DNA of 64,000 bases from Actinopolyspora xinjiangensis (GTDB taxonomy: Bacteria; Actinomycetota; Actinomycetes; Mycobacteriales; Pseudonocardiaceae): NCBI RefSeq assembly GCF_900104475.1, contig NZ_FNJR01000001.1, forward strand, positions 421,629 through 485,628, given 5' to 3'. Of this stretch, positions 37,128 to 45,850 are shown piece by piece. The notes under the pieces are model-generated. The model worked only from the letters and a program-made list of their open reading frames with translations. It ran no database searches and had not been told where the DNA came from. Position 1 is the first letter of the stretch. Every line of letters begins with the position of its first letter. The position numbers and the translations under genes were made by a program.

Positions 37128-37331
37128 TCAGAGCTTGCGGACGCCATCGGCCTGACTGCGCCCGTCCCGTCCCGGTTTCACCTCGTACTCGACCCGATCA
37201 CCCTCGTCCAGGGTGCGGAATCCGTCCATCTCGATCGCCGTGTAGTGCACGAATACATCCGAACCGTTGTCGGTGGCGATGAATCCGTAGCCTTTTTCGG
37301 AGTTGAACCACTTGACCGTGCCGACCGCCAC
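37128..37331 (-). CDS. Cold-shock protein (CspA family), second copy
   Basis: 67 residues: [15 protein letters not shown] (RNP1) and [10 protein letters not shown] (RNP2), then a more charged C-terminus than the copy at 28650 ([16 protein letters not shown]). Nucleic-acid-binding RNA chaperone. GAGGA precedes the start. A family A stem-loop lies directly downstream and may be part of its 3' end. Confidence 0.95.
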   Translation of the reverse strand: MAVGTVKWFNSEKGYGFIATDNGSDVFVHYTAIEMDGFRTLDEGDRVEYEVKPGRDGRSQADGVRKL

Positions 37332-37583
37332 GGTGTCCTCCTCGAATGTGATGCGCGACGCCCCGAGACGCCGTTGTAGCGATCGCCACGTTACCGCACG
37401 CTGAGACGTCGGTCTCCGTCGCGATCGGACGGATTCCCGCGATCCGGTTCCGTACCCGGTGCGTCACCGGCACCGGCCGCGGCGGAATACCGCGAGATCG
37501 CACCCCGGTTTTCGGTGGATTCGCCCGCACGCCCGTCACACCGGTGCCACCGTTCGGACCACACCCCGACGAACATCGCGGGA

Positions 37584-38240
37584 TCAGTGCCCGCCCGCCG
37601 CGTGCAGCCAGGAGGACAACCTGCGCGGATTCCGGGTCTGGGTCACCACCCGGCCGGGCCCCGCGAAATCGAGAACCAGTCCCGCTCCTGTCCGCAGGGA
37701 CTGTGACCGCCCCTGTTCGGACTGCCGCAACCTGGACCGCGCGGTGTCCACATAGGCAACCAAATGACCGGCGTCGATCGTGACGAACTCACCGGACCGC
37801 AGCTCGTGCACGTCCAGCGCCCCGCAGCAGGCCAGCACCAGCTGCCCCTGCCCGGTGACATGCGCGAGGAAACCGGCCTGGCCGCCGAACATGGGCTGGA
37901 ACCCCTGCCAACGGGTGTCCAGCCGCACGGTTCCCGCCGCGGCCAGCCAGGAGTCCCGCGCTACGCACCAGCCCGTCCCGCCGTCCAGCTCGATGGTGTG
38001 CACGTCACCGGGAAGACCGGGGGCCACGTCCACCCAACCCCCCTGCGGCCCCGCCGTGTAGGTGGACTCGGGAAACGAGTCCCCGAGCAGCGCCCGCATC
38101 CCGCCGTGCCGGGGGGAGCCACTGCTCGTCACCCCGTAGCTGGTGGCCATCGCCTCACAGCCGGTGCGCGCGACCTCGCCCGCGGTGAGCACGAGGCGGG
38201 CGACGCCGAAGGACGAGGGATGACGAGAACGGACCTGCAC
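37584..38240 (-). CDS. AIM24 family protein
   Basis: 218 residues from GTG 38240, with GGAGGGG upstream; the frame is open to 38633 but has no earlier signal. Beta-rich AIM24 fold: VQVRSRHPSSFGVARLVL, GGTGWCVARDSWLAAAGTV, FLAHVTGQGQLVLACCGALDVHEL and VAYVDT. The family is widespread and without an assigned activity (named for a yeast mitochondrial protein). Single gene, divergent from moeA. Confidence 0.85.
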   Translation of the reverse strand: MQVRSRHPSSFGVARLVLTAGEVARTGCEAMATSYGVTSSGSPRHGGMRALLGDSFPESTYTAGPQGGWVDVAPGLPGDVHTIELDGGTGWCVARDSWLAAAGTVRLDTRWQGFQPMFGGQAGFLAHVTGQGQLVLACCGALDVHELRSGEFVTIDAGHLVAYVDTARSRLRQSEQGRSQSLRTGAGLVLDFAGPGRVVTQTRNPRRLSSWLHAAGGH

Positions 38241-38445
38241 GATCACCCCTCCAGACGCGGCACGGCGGTCCACCGCGAACACGCTCAACCGACCCGTTGA
38301 AGTCTGCCATGCACCGCGCGACTCCCGAGCGGGGTGCGCCACGACCGCTCGCCTGTCGGAGCCCGGTACGCCGACCACCTCGGAACGGCGAGGCGGCGTC
38401 CGGGGGCGACATCGCGCGGAATCCGGGGACGACATCGCGCGGAAA

Positions 38446-39699
38446 ATGACCGATGATCGGGGTGTGGGCCACACGACTGACACATCGACCCTGGTACCGG
38501 TGGACGAGTACCGGGAGCGGATCTCGAACCTGCTCGCCCCCACACCGGGGCAGCGCGTCGCACTGGAGGACTGCCTGGGGCTGGCGCTGGCCGAGGACGT
38601 GACGGCGCCGATCCCACTGCCACCGTTCGACAACTCGGCGGTGGACGGCTACGCCGTCCGCGTCGCGGACGTCACCGGGGCCGACGCGGCGACCCCGGTG
38701 ACGCTGCCGGTCACCGCCGACGTCCCCGCCGGTCGGGTGGATGTCCCGGCGTTGGAGGAGGGAACGGCGCACCGGATCATGACCGGCGCGCAACTTCCCC
38801 CCGGCGCCGAGGCGGCGGTGCCGGTGGAACTCACCGACGGCGGCACCGAACGGGTCGCCGTGCACCGCGCCCTGCCGGACGGGAGCAACATCCGCCGCGC
38901 GGGTGAGGACGTGACGACCGGACAGGTCGTGCTCGAGAAGGGGCGAACCCTGGGGGCAGCCCAGCTGGGGCTGGCCGCCGCCCTGGGGCACGCCGAGCTG
39001 CCGGTGTCCCGCCCGCCGCGGGTGTTGGTGCTGTCCACCGGCTCCGAACTGGTGGAACCGGGTGCGGAACTGCGCCCCGGGCAGATCTACGAGTCGAACG
39101 GCACCATGCTCGCCGCCGCCGTACGCCAGTGCGGCTGCCAGGCACGCCTGCTGCGCTTCGTCCCGGACGAGGTCTCACAGCTGCACGCCGCGCTGGAGCC
39201 CCACCTGGCCGACAGCGACCTGATCCTCACCTCCGGTGGGGTTAGCGCCGGGGCCTACGAAGTCGTCAAGGACGCGCTGGAGAGCTCGGGCGTGCGTTTC
39301 GACAAGGTCGCCATCCAGCCGGGGATGCCGCAGGGCTCGGGCTACTACGAGGCGAACGGACAGCGTGTACCCGTCATCACCCTGCCGGGCAACCCGGTCA
39401 GCTCGATCGTGTCCTTCGAAGTGTTCGTACGGCCCGCACTGCGTCGCTCCGGGGGACACCGCGAGATCCACCGCCCGCACCGGCGGGCCACGCTCACCGA
39501 GTCGCTGCGTTCCCCCTCGGGCAAGCGGCAGTACCGCCGTGGCGACTTCGACCCCGAGACCGACACCGTGACCACCCGGGGAGGGGCGGGCTCCCACCTG
39601 CTCTCCGGAATGGCGGCGGCGAACTGCCTGCTGCGACTGCCGGAGGAGAGCACGGAGGTCGAGAGCGGCAGCACCGTCGACGTCTGGCTGCTGGAGTAG
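38446..39699 (+). CDS. moeA: Molybdopterin molybdenumtransferase MoeA
   Basis: 417 residues from ATG 38446; GTG 38464 is an alternative start. MoeA motifs in order: DNSAVDGYAV near residue 65, TGAQLPPGAEAAVPVE, LSTGSELVEPG, TSGGVSAGAYEVVKD and LPGNPVSSIVSFEVFVRPAL. It inserts molybdate into adenylylated molybdopterin. The Mo-dependent CoxSLM enzyme in this window is one client. Slightly AT-poor neighbours; no operon partner. Confidence 0.95.
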   Translation: MTDDRGVGHTTDTSTLVPVDEYRERISNLLAPTPGQRVALEDCLGLALAEDVTAPIPLPPFDNSAVDGYAVRVADVTGADAATPVTLPVTADVPAGRVDVPALEEGTAHRIMTGAQLPPGAEAAVPVELTDGGTERVAVHRALPDGSNIRRAGEDVTTGQVVLEKGRTLGAAQLGLAAALGHAELPVSRPPRVLVLSTGSELVEPGAELRPGQIYESNGTMLAAAVRQCGCQARLLRFVPDEVSQLHAALEPHLADSDLILTSGGVSAGAYEVVKDALESSGVRFDKVAIQPGMPQGSGYYEANGQRVPVITLPGNPVSSIVSFEVFVRPALRRSGGHREIHRPHRRATLTESLRSPSGKRQYRRGDFDPETDTVTTRGGAGSHLLSGMAAANCLLRLPEESTEVESGSTVDVWLLE

Positions 39700-39916
39700 G
39701 AACCCGACCCGCGTGCACCGCGCGGCCGGTGCCGTGGCGGAACCTCCCGAGCGACCGAGCACGTCGAGTAGCGGCGCGGTGCCGCCGAACTCGTGGACCT
39801 CCCCTTCCGTGAACTGGAACGATCTTGTCCCGCGTCGGGCTCCCTACCGCCGGGGACCAACCGGTGACTAGCCTGACCGGGCATTCGCGGACCAACGTGA
39901 GTCGGGAGTTGTCACT

Positions 39917-41902
39917 GTGCGTGGCCCATGGCGTGCCGTCCTTGCGGTGGCACTGCACATCGGATTCTTGGTCGTACCGGCGGTACTGGTCCTCGGCCTG
40001 GTGAGCATCGCGGCCTACACGATTCGCCACGACCTCGGGGACGGACTGCGGGCCGGGTTCGCGGCCCTGCTGGTCGGGGCCTCGGTGGCGATGGTGCTCC
40101 GGGGAGTACTGCGTGCGGGTCACTCTCCCCGACGAGGAGTGGTGGTCGACGGTGAGTCCCAGCCACAGCTGTGGCGCAGACTGCGGAAGGTCGCCGAGAC
40201 CGCCGAGGCCGCGAGACCGGCGGAACTCCGCGTGACATGCGAGCCCACCATGCGGTGGCGGGACCGGACCCGCCTGTTGGGGCTCCTCCGGCGCGAGTCG
40301 CACCTGGAACTCGGTCTGCCGCTGCTGGCCGGCCTGACGGTCACCGAGCTCTCGGCGCTGCTCGCCGCCGAGATCGGCCGTGCGGACGGGGGCGGAGCGG
40401 ACGCGCTCGCCAACCGGATTCGCACGGCGGTGATCGCGGCGGAGCGCGACATGATCGGCGGTCCCACCAAGTGGTTGTTCAGTGGCTACGCCGGCCTCTT
40501 CCGGCGGATCACGGCACCGTTGGCGCGCGGGCGGATCATGCGGGGTGACGCCGTGGCGGTGCGGGTGGCGGGCAAGCGCACGACGATGGCGGCATTGCGC
40601 AAACAGGTGGGCCTGGAACTCGGCTGGCAGGACTACAGCGCCGAGTACCTGAGCATGGCCACCAGGGTGGAGCGGACCCCTGAGGTGCTGCCGGGGTTCC
40701 GGGCCTTCCTGGAACACCAGGAACGCAAACGCGGCCTCGCCGAGCGGGCCAAGGAGAGCATCGCCGCCGAGGAATCGGCTGATGCGGCGCGTCCGACCGT
40801 GGCGCAGCGGCTCGACGTGCTCAGGCGGGCCACCCACGAACCCGAGGAGACCGACGACCGTCCCGCGCCGGCGCTGGTCCGCGAGCCCCGTCGCGAGATC
40901 CCGGCGATCGAGGAGCGGCTGCTGGTGGACGCCCTGGGAGAGCGAGCCTCCTGGCCCGAGCTGGCCAGGCTCGCCGGGGAGCACGACGTCGCGGTCAAGG
41001 CGGGAGCGCTGAGCTCGGCCGTGGAGCAGAGCGGAGTGTCGGTGGAACCCACGCTCGTGGGGGTGCTCACCGCCATTCACCGGGGCGAGGCGGCTGATCT
41101 GATCAATCCCGCCCTCAACCCGGGGCTCGCGCCGGAACTCGTCGACGACGCGGTGGTCGACACGATGACCGAGTTGCTGGGCGCGGCGGTCGTGGACGCG
41201 CTGATCCGTGCCGAACGCGCCCGACACGAACTGGACTGGGGCGGTCCCTCGACGGTGCGGCTGGCTGACGGCCGCGCGTTGGACCCGGACCAGCTGGTAC
41301 GTCCGGCGGTGGTGGACCCGCGGCTGGTGCCGGGACTGCACCGGCACCTGGTGCACCTGGGAGTTCCGCTGGATCACGCGCAGCCCGCCGCCGAGGAACC
41401 CGAACCGAGGCTCTCGGGAATAGTCAGTCCCGTGCGGTTCGCCGAGGAGCCCTACGATCTACTGGTCACCGATCGCGGAGTGCTGCTGCTGCCGGACCGG
41501 ACCCGCTGGATGTACCGACTGCTGGCCGGCGCGCTGACTCCGGTTCGCCGCTCCGAGCACGAGCGGCTGGAGAAGCTGGCCACCACCCCGGTGAACCGGC
41601 TGCGCGAGCTGGAGGGGGCGCAGTGGGTGGACAGTCGGGACGTGGCCGCGGCCGACCTCCGGGAGGAGGGTGCCGACTGGGAGCTGACGCTGGACCTCTA
41701 CCTGGACGAGTACTCGGTTTCGGAGGTTTCGCCGCGAGTCACGGAACCGGACGAGTCGGACGTCCCCGAGGACGAGGAGCTGACCAGAATCCGAATCAGG
41801 AGCCTCCCCGATTCGGGGACTCGCGGTACCCCTTACTCGGGGTTGGGAGAACTGATGGGAGCGCGCTTGCGGACTCCTGAAAAAAATCATCAATTCGAGT
41901 GA
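39917..41902 (+). CDS. M48-family-like membrane protein lacking the zinc site
   Basis: 661 residues from GTG 39917 (GGGAG upstream). Two N-terminal helices (about 7-32 and 38-58), then an M48-like domain: GLPLLAGLTVTELSALLAAEIGR near 130-155, where active members have LSPGELRAVLAHELGH. The HExxH zinc motif is replaced by AEIGR, and the third-ligand helix (usually EADALAA) reads GDAVAVR. The fold is kept but catalysis is not expected. The C-terminal 400 residues are helical with no known domain. Likely a pseudopeptidase scaffold or regulator. Confidence 0.65.
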   Translation: MRGPWRAVLAVALHIGFLVVPAVLVLGLVSIAAYTIRHDLGDGLRAGFAALLVGASVAMVLRGVLRAGHSPRRGVVVDGESQPQLWRRLRKVAETAEAARPAELRVTCEPTMRWRDRTRLLGLLRRESHLELGLPLLAGLTVTELSALLAAEIGRADGGGADALANRIRTAVIAAERDMIGGPTKWLFSGYAGLFRRITAPLARGRIMRGDAVAVRVAGKRTTMAALRKQVGLELGWQDYSAEYLSMATRVERTPEVLPGFRAFLEHQERKRGLAERAKESIAAEESADAARPTVAQRLDVLRRATHEPEETDDRPAPALVREPRREIPAIEERLLVDALGERASWPELARLAGEHDVAVKAGALSSAVEQSGVSVEPTLVGVLTAIHRGEAADLINPALNPGLAPELVDDAVVDTMTELLGAAVVDALIRAERARHELDWGGPSTVRLADGRALDPDQLVRPAVVDPRLVPGLHRHLVHLGVPLDHAQPAAEEPEPRLSGIVSPVRFAEEPYDLLVTDRGVLLLPDRTRWMYRLLAGALTPVRRSEHERLEKLATTPVNRLRELEGAQWVDSRDVAAADLREEGADWELTLDLYLDEYSVSEVSPRVTEPDESDVPEDEELTRIRIRSLPDSGTRGTPYSGLGELMGARLRTPEKNHQFE

Positions 41903-42467
41903 GCAAATGTCAGCAATGTGCACGCAAAGTCATTGAATCTGTGACGAAAGTCCTTCTTTCGCGGCTACGCAGTTCCCTGTGAGTTCTATTACACTGGCAC
42001 TAGCATCACAACCAGTCGATGGATTACATCCAACGGCGTGCCGGATCCTTCCGGCCCGGTCGCCCACCGGGAGACGAATTTCCCATCGGGAGACGACCAG
42101 CTCGGGTGCGTGTGCCGTCGGGGGGCACACGGATCCACCGGGGGGACCGTTCGGAGCCAGCGGGGAGACCCCGAGCGGTCGTGACTCCGGGACGACATCG
42201 GCGCATCGGGGGCGCTGATGTCGCCCCGGAGCTCACTCGTGTCCGAGCCCTCACGCGCCGCAATTCCCGCACCCCTGCCGCGCCGACGCGCACGGCCCCG
42301 GAGGACGACGGGCGGGCGGACTACGAGCGCTTCGCGGGACAGCAGGTCAACGACCAACCCACCCCCTGTGCACAACGGGCCACGTCTTATCAGCGATGCT
42401 GTTGTGACAACGGCGACGCGACCGAGACGTCGCATCCCTACCGTCGACGCAGGGGCGAGCCATCTCG
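41903..42467. other. Intergenic region before psd
   Basis: About 565 bp. The first 100 bp are AT-richer and hold a TACACT box at 41990-41995. A 150-codon frame (42019-42471) overlaps the psd start by 4 bp but has weak codon bias and a low-complexity Arg/Pro/Gly composition, so I do not call it. Confidence 0.45.
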
Positions 42468-43199
42468 ATGAACAACGCGGATTCCGCACCCAGGACCGGC
42501 CCGTTACACAAGCTGGCGCGACTGGCCCGCGACACCGTCCCGCCGATGCACCCGGCAGGCAGACCGTTCGTGCTGGCCTGCGCGATCGCCACCCTGCTGC
42601 TCCGCCGGATCTGGCGCCCCGCCGGAGCACCGGCCGCGCTGCTCACCGCCTGGTGCGCCTGGTTCTTCCGGGAGCCCCGCAGAGTCACGCCCGACAGGAC
42701 CGGCGTCGCGGTGGCCCCGGCCGACGGCACGATCGCGCACGTCGAGAAGGCGGCCCCGCCCGCGGAACTGGAGCTGCCGGAGGATCGGATGCTGCGCGTG
42801 AGCATCTTCCTGACGGTCTTCGACGTGCACGTCCAGCGCGTGCCCGCCGACGGCGAGGTCACCAAGCTCGCCTACCGCCCCGGCGCTTTCCTGTCCGCCG
42901 ACCTGGACAAGGCCAGCGAGGACAACGAACGCAACGCGATGCTGCTGCGCACCACCGGCGGAGCCGATCTCGCGGTGGTGCAGATAGCCGGGCTGGTCGC
43001 CCGCAGGATCGTGTGCTCGGTGAGCGAGGGCAGCGTGGTCAGCGCGGGCAGCACCTACGGCCTCATCCGGTTCGGGTCCCGCGTGGACCTGTACCTGCCG
43101 CCGAACAGTCGCGTGTTCGTCGAGCCGGGCCAACGGGCCGTAGGCGGCGAGACCGTGCTCGCCGAGCTCGCTCCGGAACAGAGCGGTGTTCGGGCATGA
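42468..43199 (+). CDS. psd: Phosphatidylserine decarboxylase
   Basis: 243 residues. Short (archaeal/actinobacterial) Psd: one N-terminal hydrophobic helix, VAPADGTIAHVE, SIFLTVFDVHVQRVPADG and the autocleavage site RFGSR near residue 205, where Ser becomes the pyruvoyl group. Converts phosphatidylserine to phosphatidylethanolamine. Overlaps pssA by 4 bp (ATGA). Confidence 0.95.
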   Translation: MNNADSAPRTGPLHKLARLARDTVPPMHPAGRPFVLACAIATLLLRRIWRPAGAPAALLTAWCAWFFREPRRVTPDRTGVAVAPADGTIAHVEKAAPPAELELPEDRMLRVSIFLTVFDVHVQRVPADGEVTKLAYRPGAFLSADLDKASEDNERNAMLLRTTGGADLAVVQIAGLVARRIVCSVSEGSVVSAGSTYGLIRFGSRVDLYLPPNSRVFVEPGQRAVGGETVLAELAPEQSGVRA

Positions 43200-44128
43200 G
43201 CGAGGCACGCGCGAGCCCTCCCGGCGTTCGCTTCCTCCCGAACGCGATCACCGTGCTGGCCATGTGCGCCGGGCTGTCGGCGGTGCAGTTCGCGCTCAAC
43301 CAGCAGCTCAAGGGTGCCGTCGCGGCGGTGGCGGTGGCGGCGCTGCTCGACGCCCTGGACGGGCGGATCGCCCGCCTGCTCGACGCCACCAGCCGGATGG
43401 GGGCGGAGCTGGACTCGCTGTCCGACGCCATGTCCTTCGGGGTCGCGCCCGCCCTGACGCTCTACGCGTGGCAGTTGGCGGGCAACCGGGTGGGCTGGGT
43501 GGTCGCCCTGATATTCGCGGTGTGCATGATCCTGCGCCTGGCACGGTTCAACACGCTGCTCGACGACGATGACCAGCCACCGTTCAGCAAGGAGTTCTTC
43601 GTAGGTGTGCCCGCACCGGCGGCCGGGCTGCTCGCGCTGCTGCCGATCGTGCTCACCGCGGCCGTGGGCGGGGAAGGCTGGTGGTCGAGCCAGCCGGTGG
43701 TCATGGTCTGGATGATCGCGGTGGCCGCGCTGGCCGTGAGCCGGGTTCCCACCCTCTCGCTGAAGACGGTCAGGGTACCGGCGAAGCTGATCGCCCCATT
43801 GCTGGTCGTGGTCGCGGTGCTGGCCGCGGGGATCATCACCTACCCGCTGCTGTTCCTGACCGTGGTGCTGGTGGGATACCTGGTGCACGTGCCCTATGCC
43901 GCCTACCGGCACCACTGGCTGGCCAATCATCCGGAGGTCTGGGAGTTCCCGCCCCGAGAGCGACGGGCGATGCGGCGCAGCCAGCGTCGACTCGGGCTGC
44001 GTCCACCACTGCGACGCCGAGCTACGGGGGCCGCACGACGCGTACGGCTGCCCCGGCGCGGTGGTGAACGGAGCGGGGAGAACCGCCGCAGCTACCGGTC
44101 GCTGGGGCTGCGCCACCGCTCCAAGTGA
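43196..44128 (+). CDS. pssA: CDP-diacylglycerol-serine O-phosphatidyltransferase
   Basis: 310 residues. The CDP-alcohol phosphatidyltransferase signature D-x2-DG-x2-AR-x8-G-x3-D-x3-D is complete (DALDGRIARLL through LSDAMSFG, about 50-76). Multiple membrane helices follow. The C-terminus (about 265-310) is an Arg-rich cytoplasmic tail. Makes phosphatidylserine for the adjacent Psd. Translationally coupled to psd. Confidence 0.95.
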   Translation: MSEARASPPGVRFLPNAITVLAMCAGLSAVQFALNQQLKGAVAAVAVAALLDALDGRIARLLDATSRMGAELDSLSDAMSFGVAPALTLYAWQLAGNRVGWVVALIFAVCMILRLARFNTLLDDDDQPPFSKEFFVGVPAPAAGLLALLPIVLTAAVGGEGWWSSQPVVMVWMIAVAALAVSRVPTLSLKTVRVPAKLIAPLLVVVAVLAAGIITYPLLFLTVVLVGYLVHVPYAAYRHHWLANHPEVWEFPPRERRAMRRSQRRLGLRPPLRRRATGAARRVRLPRRGGERSGENRRSYRSLGLRHRSK

Positions 44129-44398
44129 TTCCGGGCGTGGACACCGGTTCCGCCGCAGGGGATCGGTGTCCACGCTACCGATCAAATACGAATATTGTTC
44201 TATTTTCTACGTCGATCCGAATCGGAGCCGGAAGAATCGCTGCCGCCGAAGAGCATTCGCCTCCTCTCCTCCGTTGCGGAACGGCCCACCGCGGCACCTG
44301 ATCGGATTTCTCCCTCGCTCTCCACTCCGAACTACGGGGACTCTCCACGGCGACGCGGTTTCGGTCACCGGCGGATGCGCGGGAATCGGCCCGGCGCC

Positions 44399-45343
44399 AT
44401 GCTTGCCCCGATGTCGGATTCGCCGGAGGCACCGGGAGCGGGTGGTGCCCGTTCGTCGACGGCCACCCGCAGCCTGCTGGTGTCGGTGGTGGGGGCAGCC
44501 GCCTTCGCGGTGCTGGCACTGTTGTGGGGGCTGGCCATCAACTCCCCCATGATCGTGTTCGACGGGCTGTACTCCTTCGTGAGCGTGCTGCTGTCGCTGG
44601 TCTCGGTCGCGGCGGTGCGCACCATCGAACGCGGTGCCGACGAGCGCTACCCGTTCGGAAGGCACGCCTGGGAACCGCTGACCGTGATACTCAAGGCGGT
44701 CTCACTCGCGACACTGTGCGGCTACGCGCTGATCGGGGCGATCGGCGACATCCTCGCGGGCGGCAAGCAACCGGAGACGGCACCGGCCGTGCTGTACGCG
44801 TTGCTGGCCACGGTCGGCGCCTGGCTGATGACCCGATACCTGCGTTCCAGCCGGGACGGTCTGGTGCGCGCGGAGGCCGCACAGTGGTGGATGGACACCC
44901 TGCTCAGCCTCGGTGTACTGCTGGGATTCCTGCTGGCGCTGGGCCTGGAGGCGGCGGGGCAGCCCGATCTTGCCGGATACGTCGACCCGGGAATGGTGAT
45001 CCTGTTCTCGGTGCTGTTCCTGCGGATGCCCGTGCGGCTGTTCACCCGCAGCCTGCGCGAGGTGCTCTCGATCTCGGTGGACCCGGCGCTCAGCGGCGAC
45101 ATCGAGACGGCTGTGAACGGCATCGCCGCGCAGTACCGGTTCGAGGAGGTCTTCACCAGGGTCGCCAAGATCGGTGACCAGCTCGACGTGGAGATCGACT
45201 TCGTCGTGGGGCCGGACTCCACCGCGCGTGAGGTCACCGAGTTCGACCGAATTCGGCAGCGGATCTCCGACATCCTGGACACGATGCCGCACGAGAAGTG
45301 GATGACGGTCTCGTTCACCGCCGAACGCCGCTGGGCGCACTGA
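44399..45343 (+). CDS. Cation diffusion facilitator-type transporter
   Basis: 314 residues from ATG 44399; ATG 44411 is possible. Five to six membrane helices (from about 20 to 215) and a cytoplasmic C-terminal domain (about 225-314) as in CDF proteins (COG3965 type). Helix 2 reads VFDGLYSFVSVLLSL and helix 5 AAQWWMDTLLSLG, with the metal-site Asp residues partly kept (FDG, WMD). Likely exports Zn, Co, Mn or Fe. Substrate not determinable here. Confidence 0.82.
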   Translation: MLAPMSDSPEAPGAGGARSSTATRSLLVSVVGAAAFAVLALLWGLAINSPMIVFDGLYSFVSVLLSLVSVAAVRTIERGADERYPFGRHAWEPLTVILKAVSLATLCGYALIGAIGDILAGGKQPETAPAVLYALLATVGAWLMTRYLRSSRDGLVRAEAAQWWMDTLLSLGVLLGFLLALGLEAAGQPDLAGYVDPGMVILFSVLFLRMPVRLFTRSLREVLSISVDPALSGDIETAVNGIAAQYRFEEVFTRVAKIGDQLDVEIDFVVGPDSTAREVTEFDRIRQRISDILDTMPHEKWMTVSFTAERRWAH

Positions 45344-45510
45344 CCGGCACCGTTCTCAACGCGCCACCACGGCCGTACTCCTCCCGAGAACGACTTCCCC
45401 GACATCCCGGCGCCCCGGCGCCGGTCCCAGTGGCCCGGAGAACGAACTCCACCAGCATTCGGCCCACGAGCGCCGAACCACCACCCTCGCAGACCGAACT
45501 CCGACCACGC

Positions 45511-45631
45511 CCACAGCCCGCACCGCCGCGGGTTCTCCCGTGCGGCTCTCGCGAGGACGCCGGAGACGTTGTGCAGTACCTACCCGATGTCTCCGGCCCC
45601 GCGGCGAGAGCCGCACGAGAGGTTCCGCCAC
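45511..45631 (+). repeat. Family A stem-loop repeat, copy 2 (best preserved)
   Basis: Outer stem CGTGCGGCTCTCGC (45539-45552) pairs perfectly with GCGAGAGCCGCACG (45604-45617). Inner stem GCCGGAGAC (45559-45567) pairs with GTCTCCGGC (45589-45597). The loop contains GTTGTGCAGTACCTACCCGA. Flanks AGCCCGCACCGCCGCGGG and GAGAGGTTCCGCCAC are shared with the copy at 61119-61256. Confidence 0.85.
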
Positions 45632-45701
45632 GGCACCGGCTACGAAAACCGAGCCGAGGACACCACATCCTCAATCATGCGAGCAGGCAAGGCGCGCGTC
45701 C

Positions 45702-45802
45702 CCGGCGCGTGAGTCGGATGCCTCGCAAGGCAGGGCCGCTCGCCGCGTAGGACGCTACTCAAGAGCCGGCCCAACGCCGCGAGGCGCCGACTCACGCGCC
45801 GG
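45702..45802 (+). repeat. Family B long inverted repeat, intact copy
   Basis: CCGGCGCGTGAGTCGG (45702-45717) pairs perfectly with CCGACTCACGCGCCGG (45787-45802). Inner GCCTCGC (45720-45726) pairs with GCGAGGC (45779-45785). The 52-base loop is shared in blocks with the degenerate copy at 36849. Confidence 0.8.
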
Positions 45803-45838
45803 CTATCCAACCATCCGCGCCCAGTCTCCAGTACAGAT

Positions 45839-45844
45839 TATTGT
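45839..45844 (+). promoter_or_regulatory. -10 box of a leaderless CDC48 transcript
   Basis: TATTGT followed by 6 bases and GTG 45851. No purine-rich ribosome site separates them. Confidence 0.4.
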
Positions 45845-45850
45845 CGTAGG

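Larger units (their letters stand above)
45344..45850. other. Intergenic region with family A and B repeats
   Basis: About 500 bp with no gene. It contains the best-preserved copies of both repeat families (45511-45631 and 45702-45802), then the CDC48 promoter. Confidence 0.7.

Noticed and set aside
39731..39765. Possible family A half-element after moeA
   Set aside because: Only the GTGGCGGAACCTCCC end and a weak GTCGAGTAG match; no stem.
41990..41995. TACACT box, similar to the leaderless promoter at 26861
   Set aside because: No start codon follows at leaderless distance and no supported gene begins until psd 470 bp later.
42019..42471. 150-codon ORF overlapping the psd start by 4 bp
   Set aside because: The overlap looks like coupling, but third-position GC is clearly lower than in neighbours and the translation is an Arg/Pro/Gly/Thr-rich low-complexity sequence typical of non-coding high-GC DNA. 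No ribosome site and no motif.
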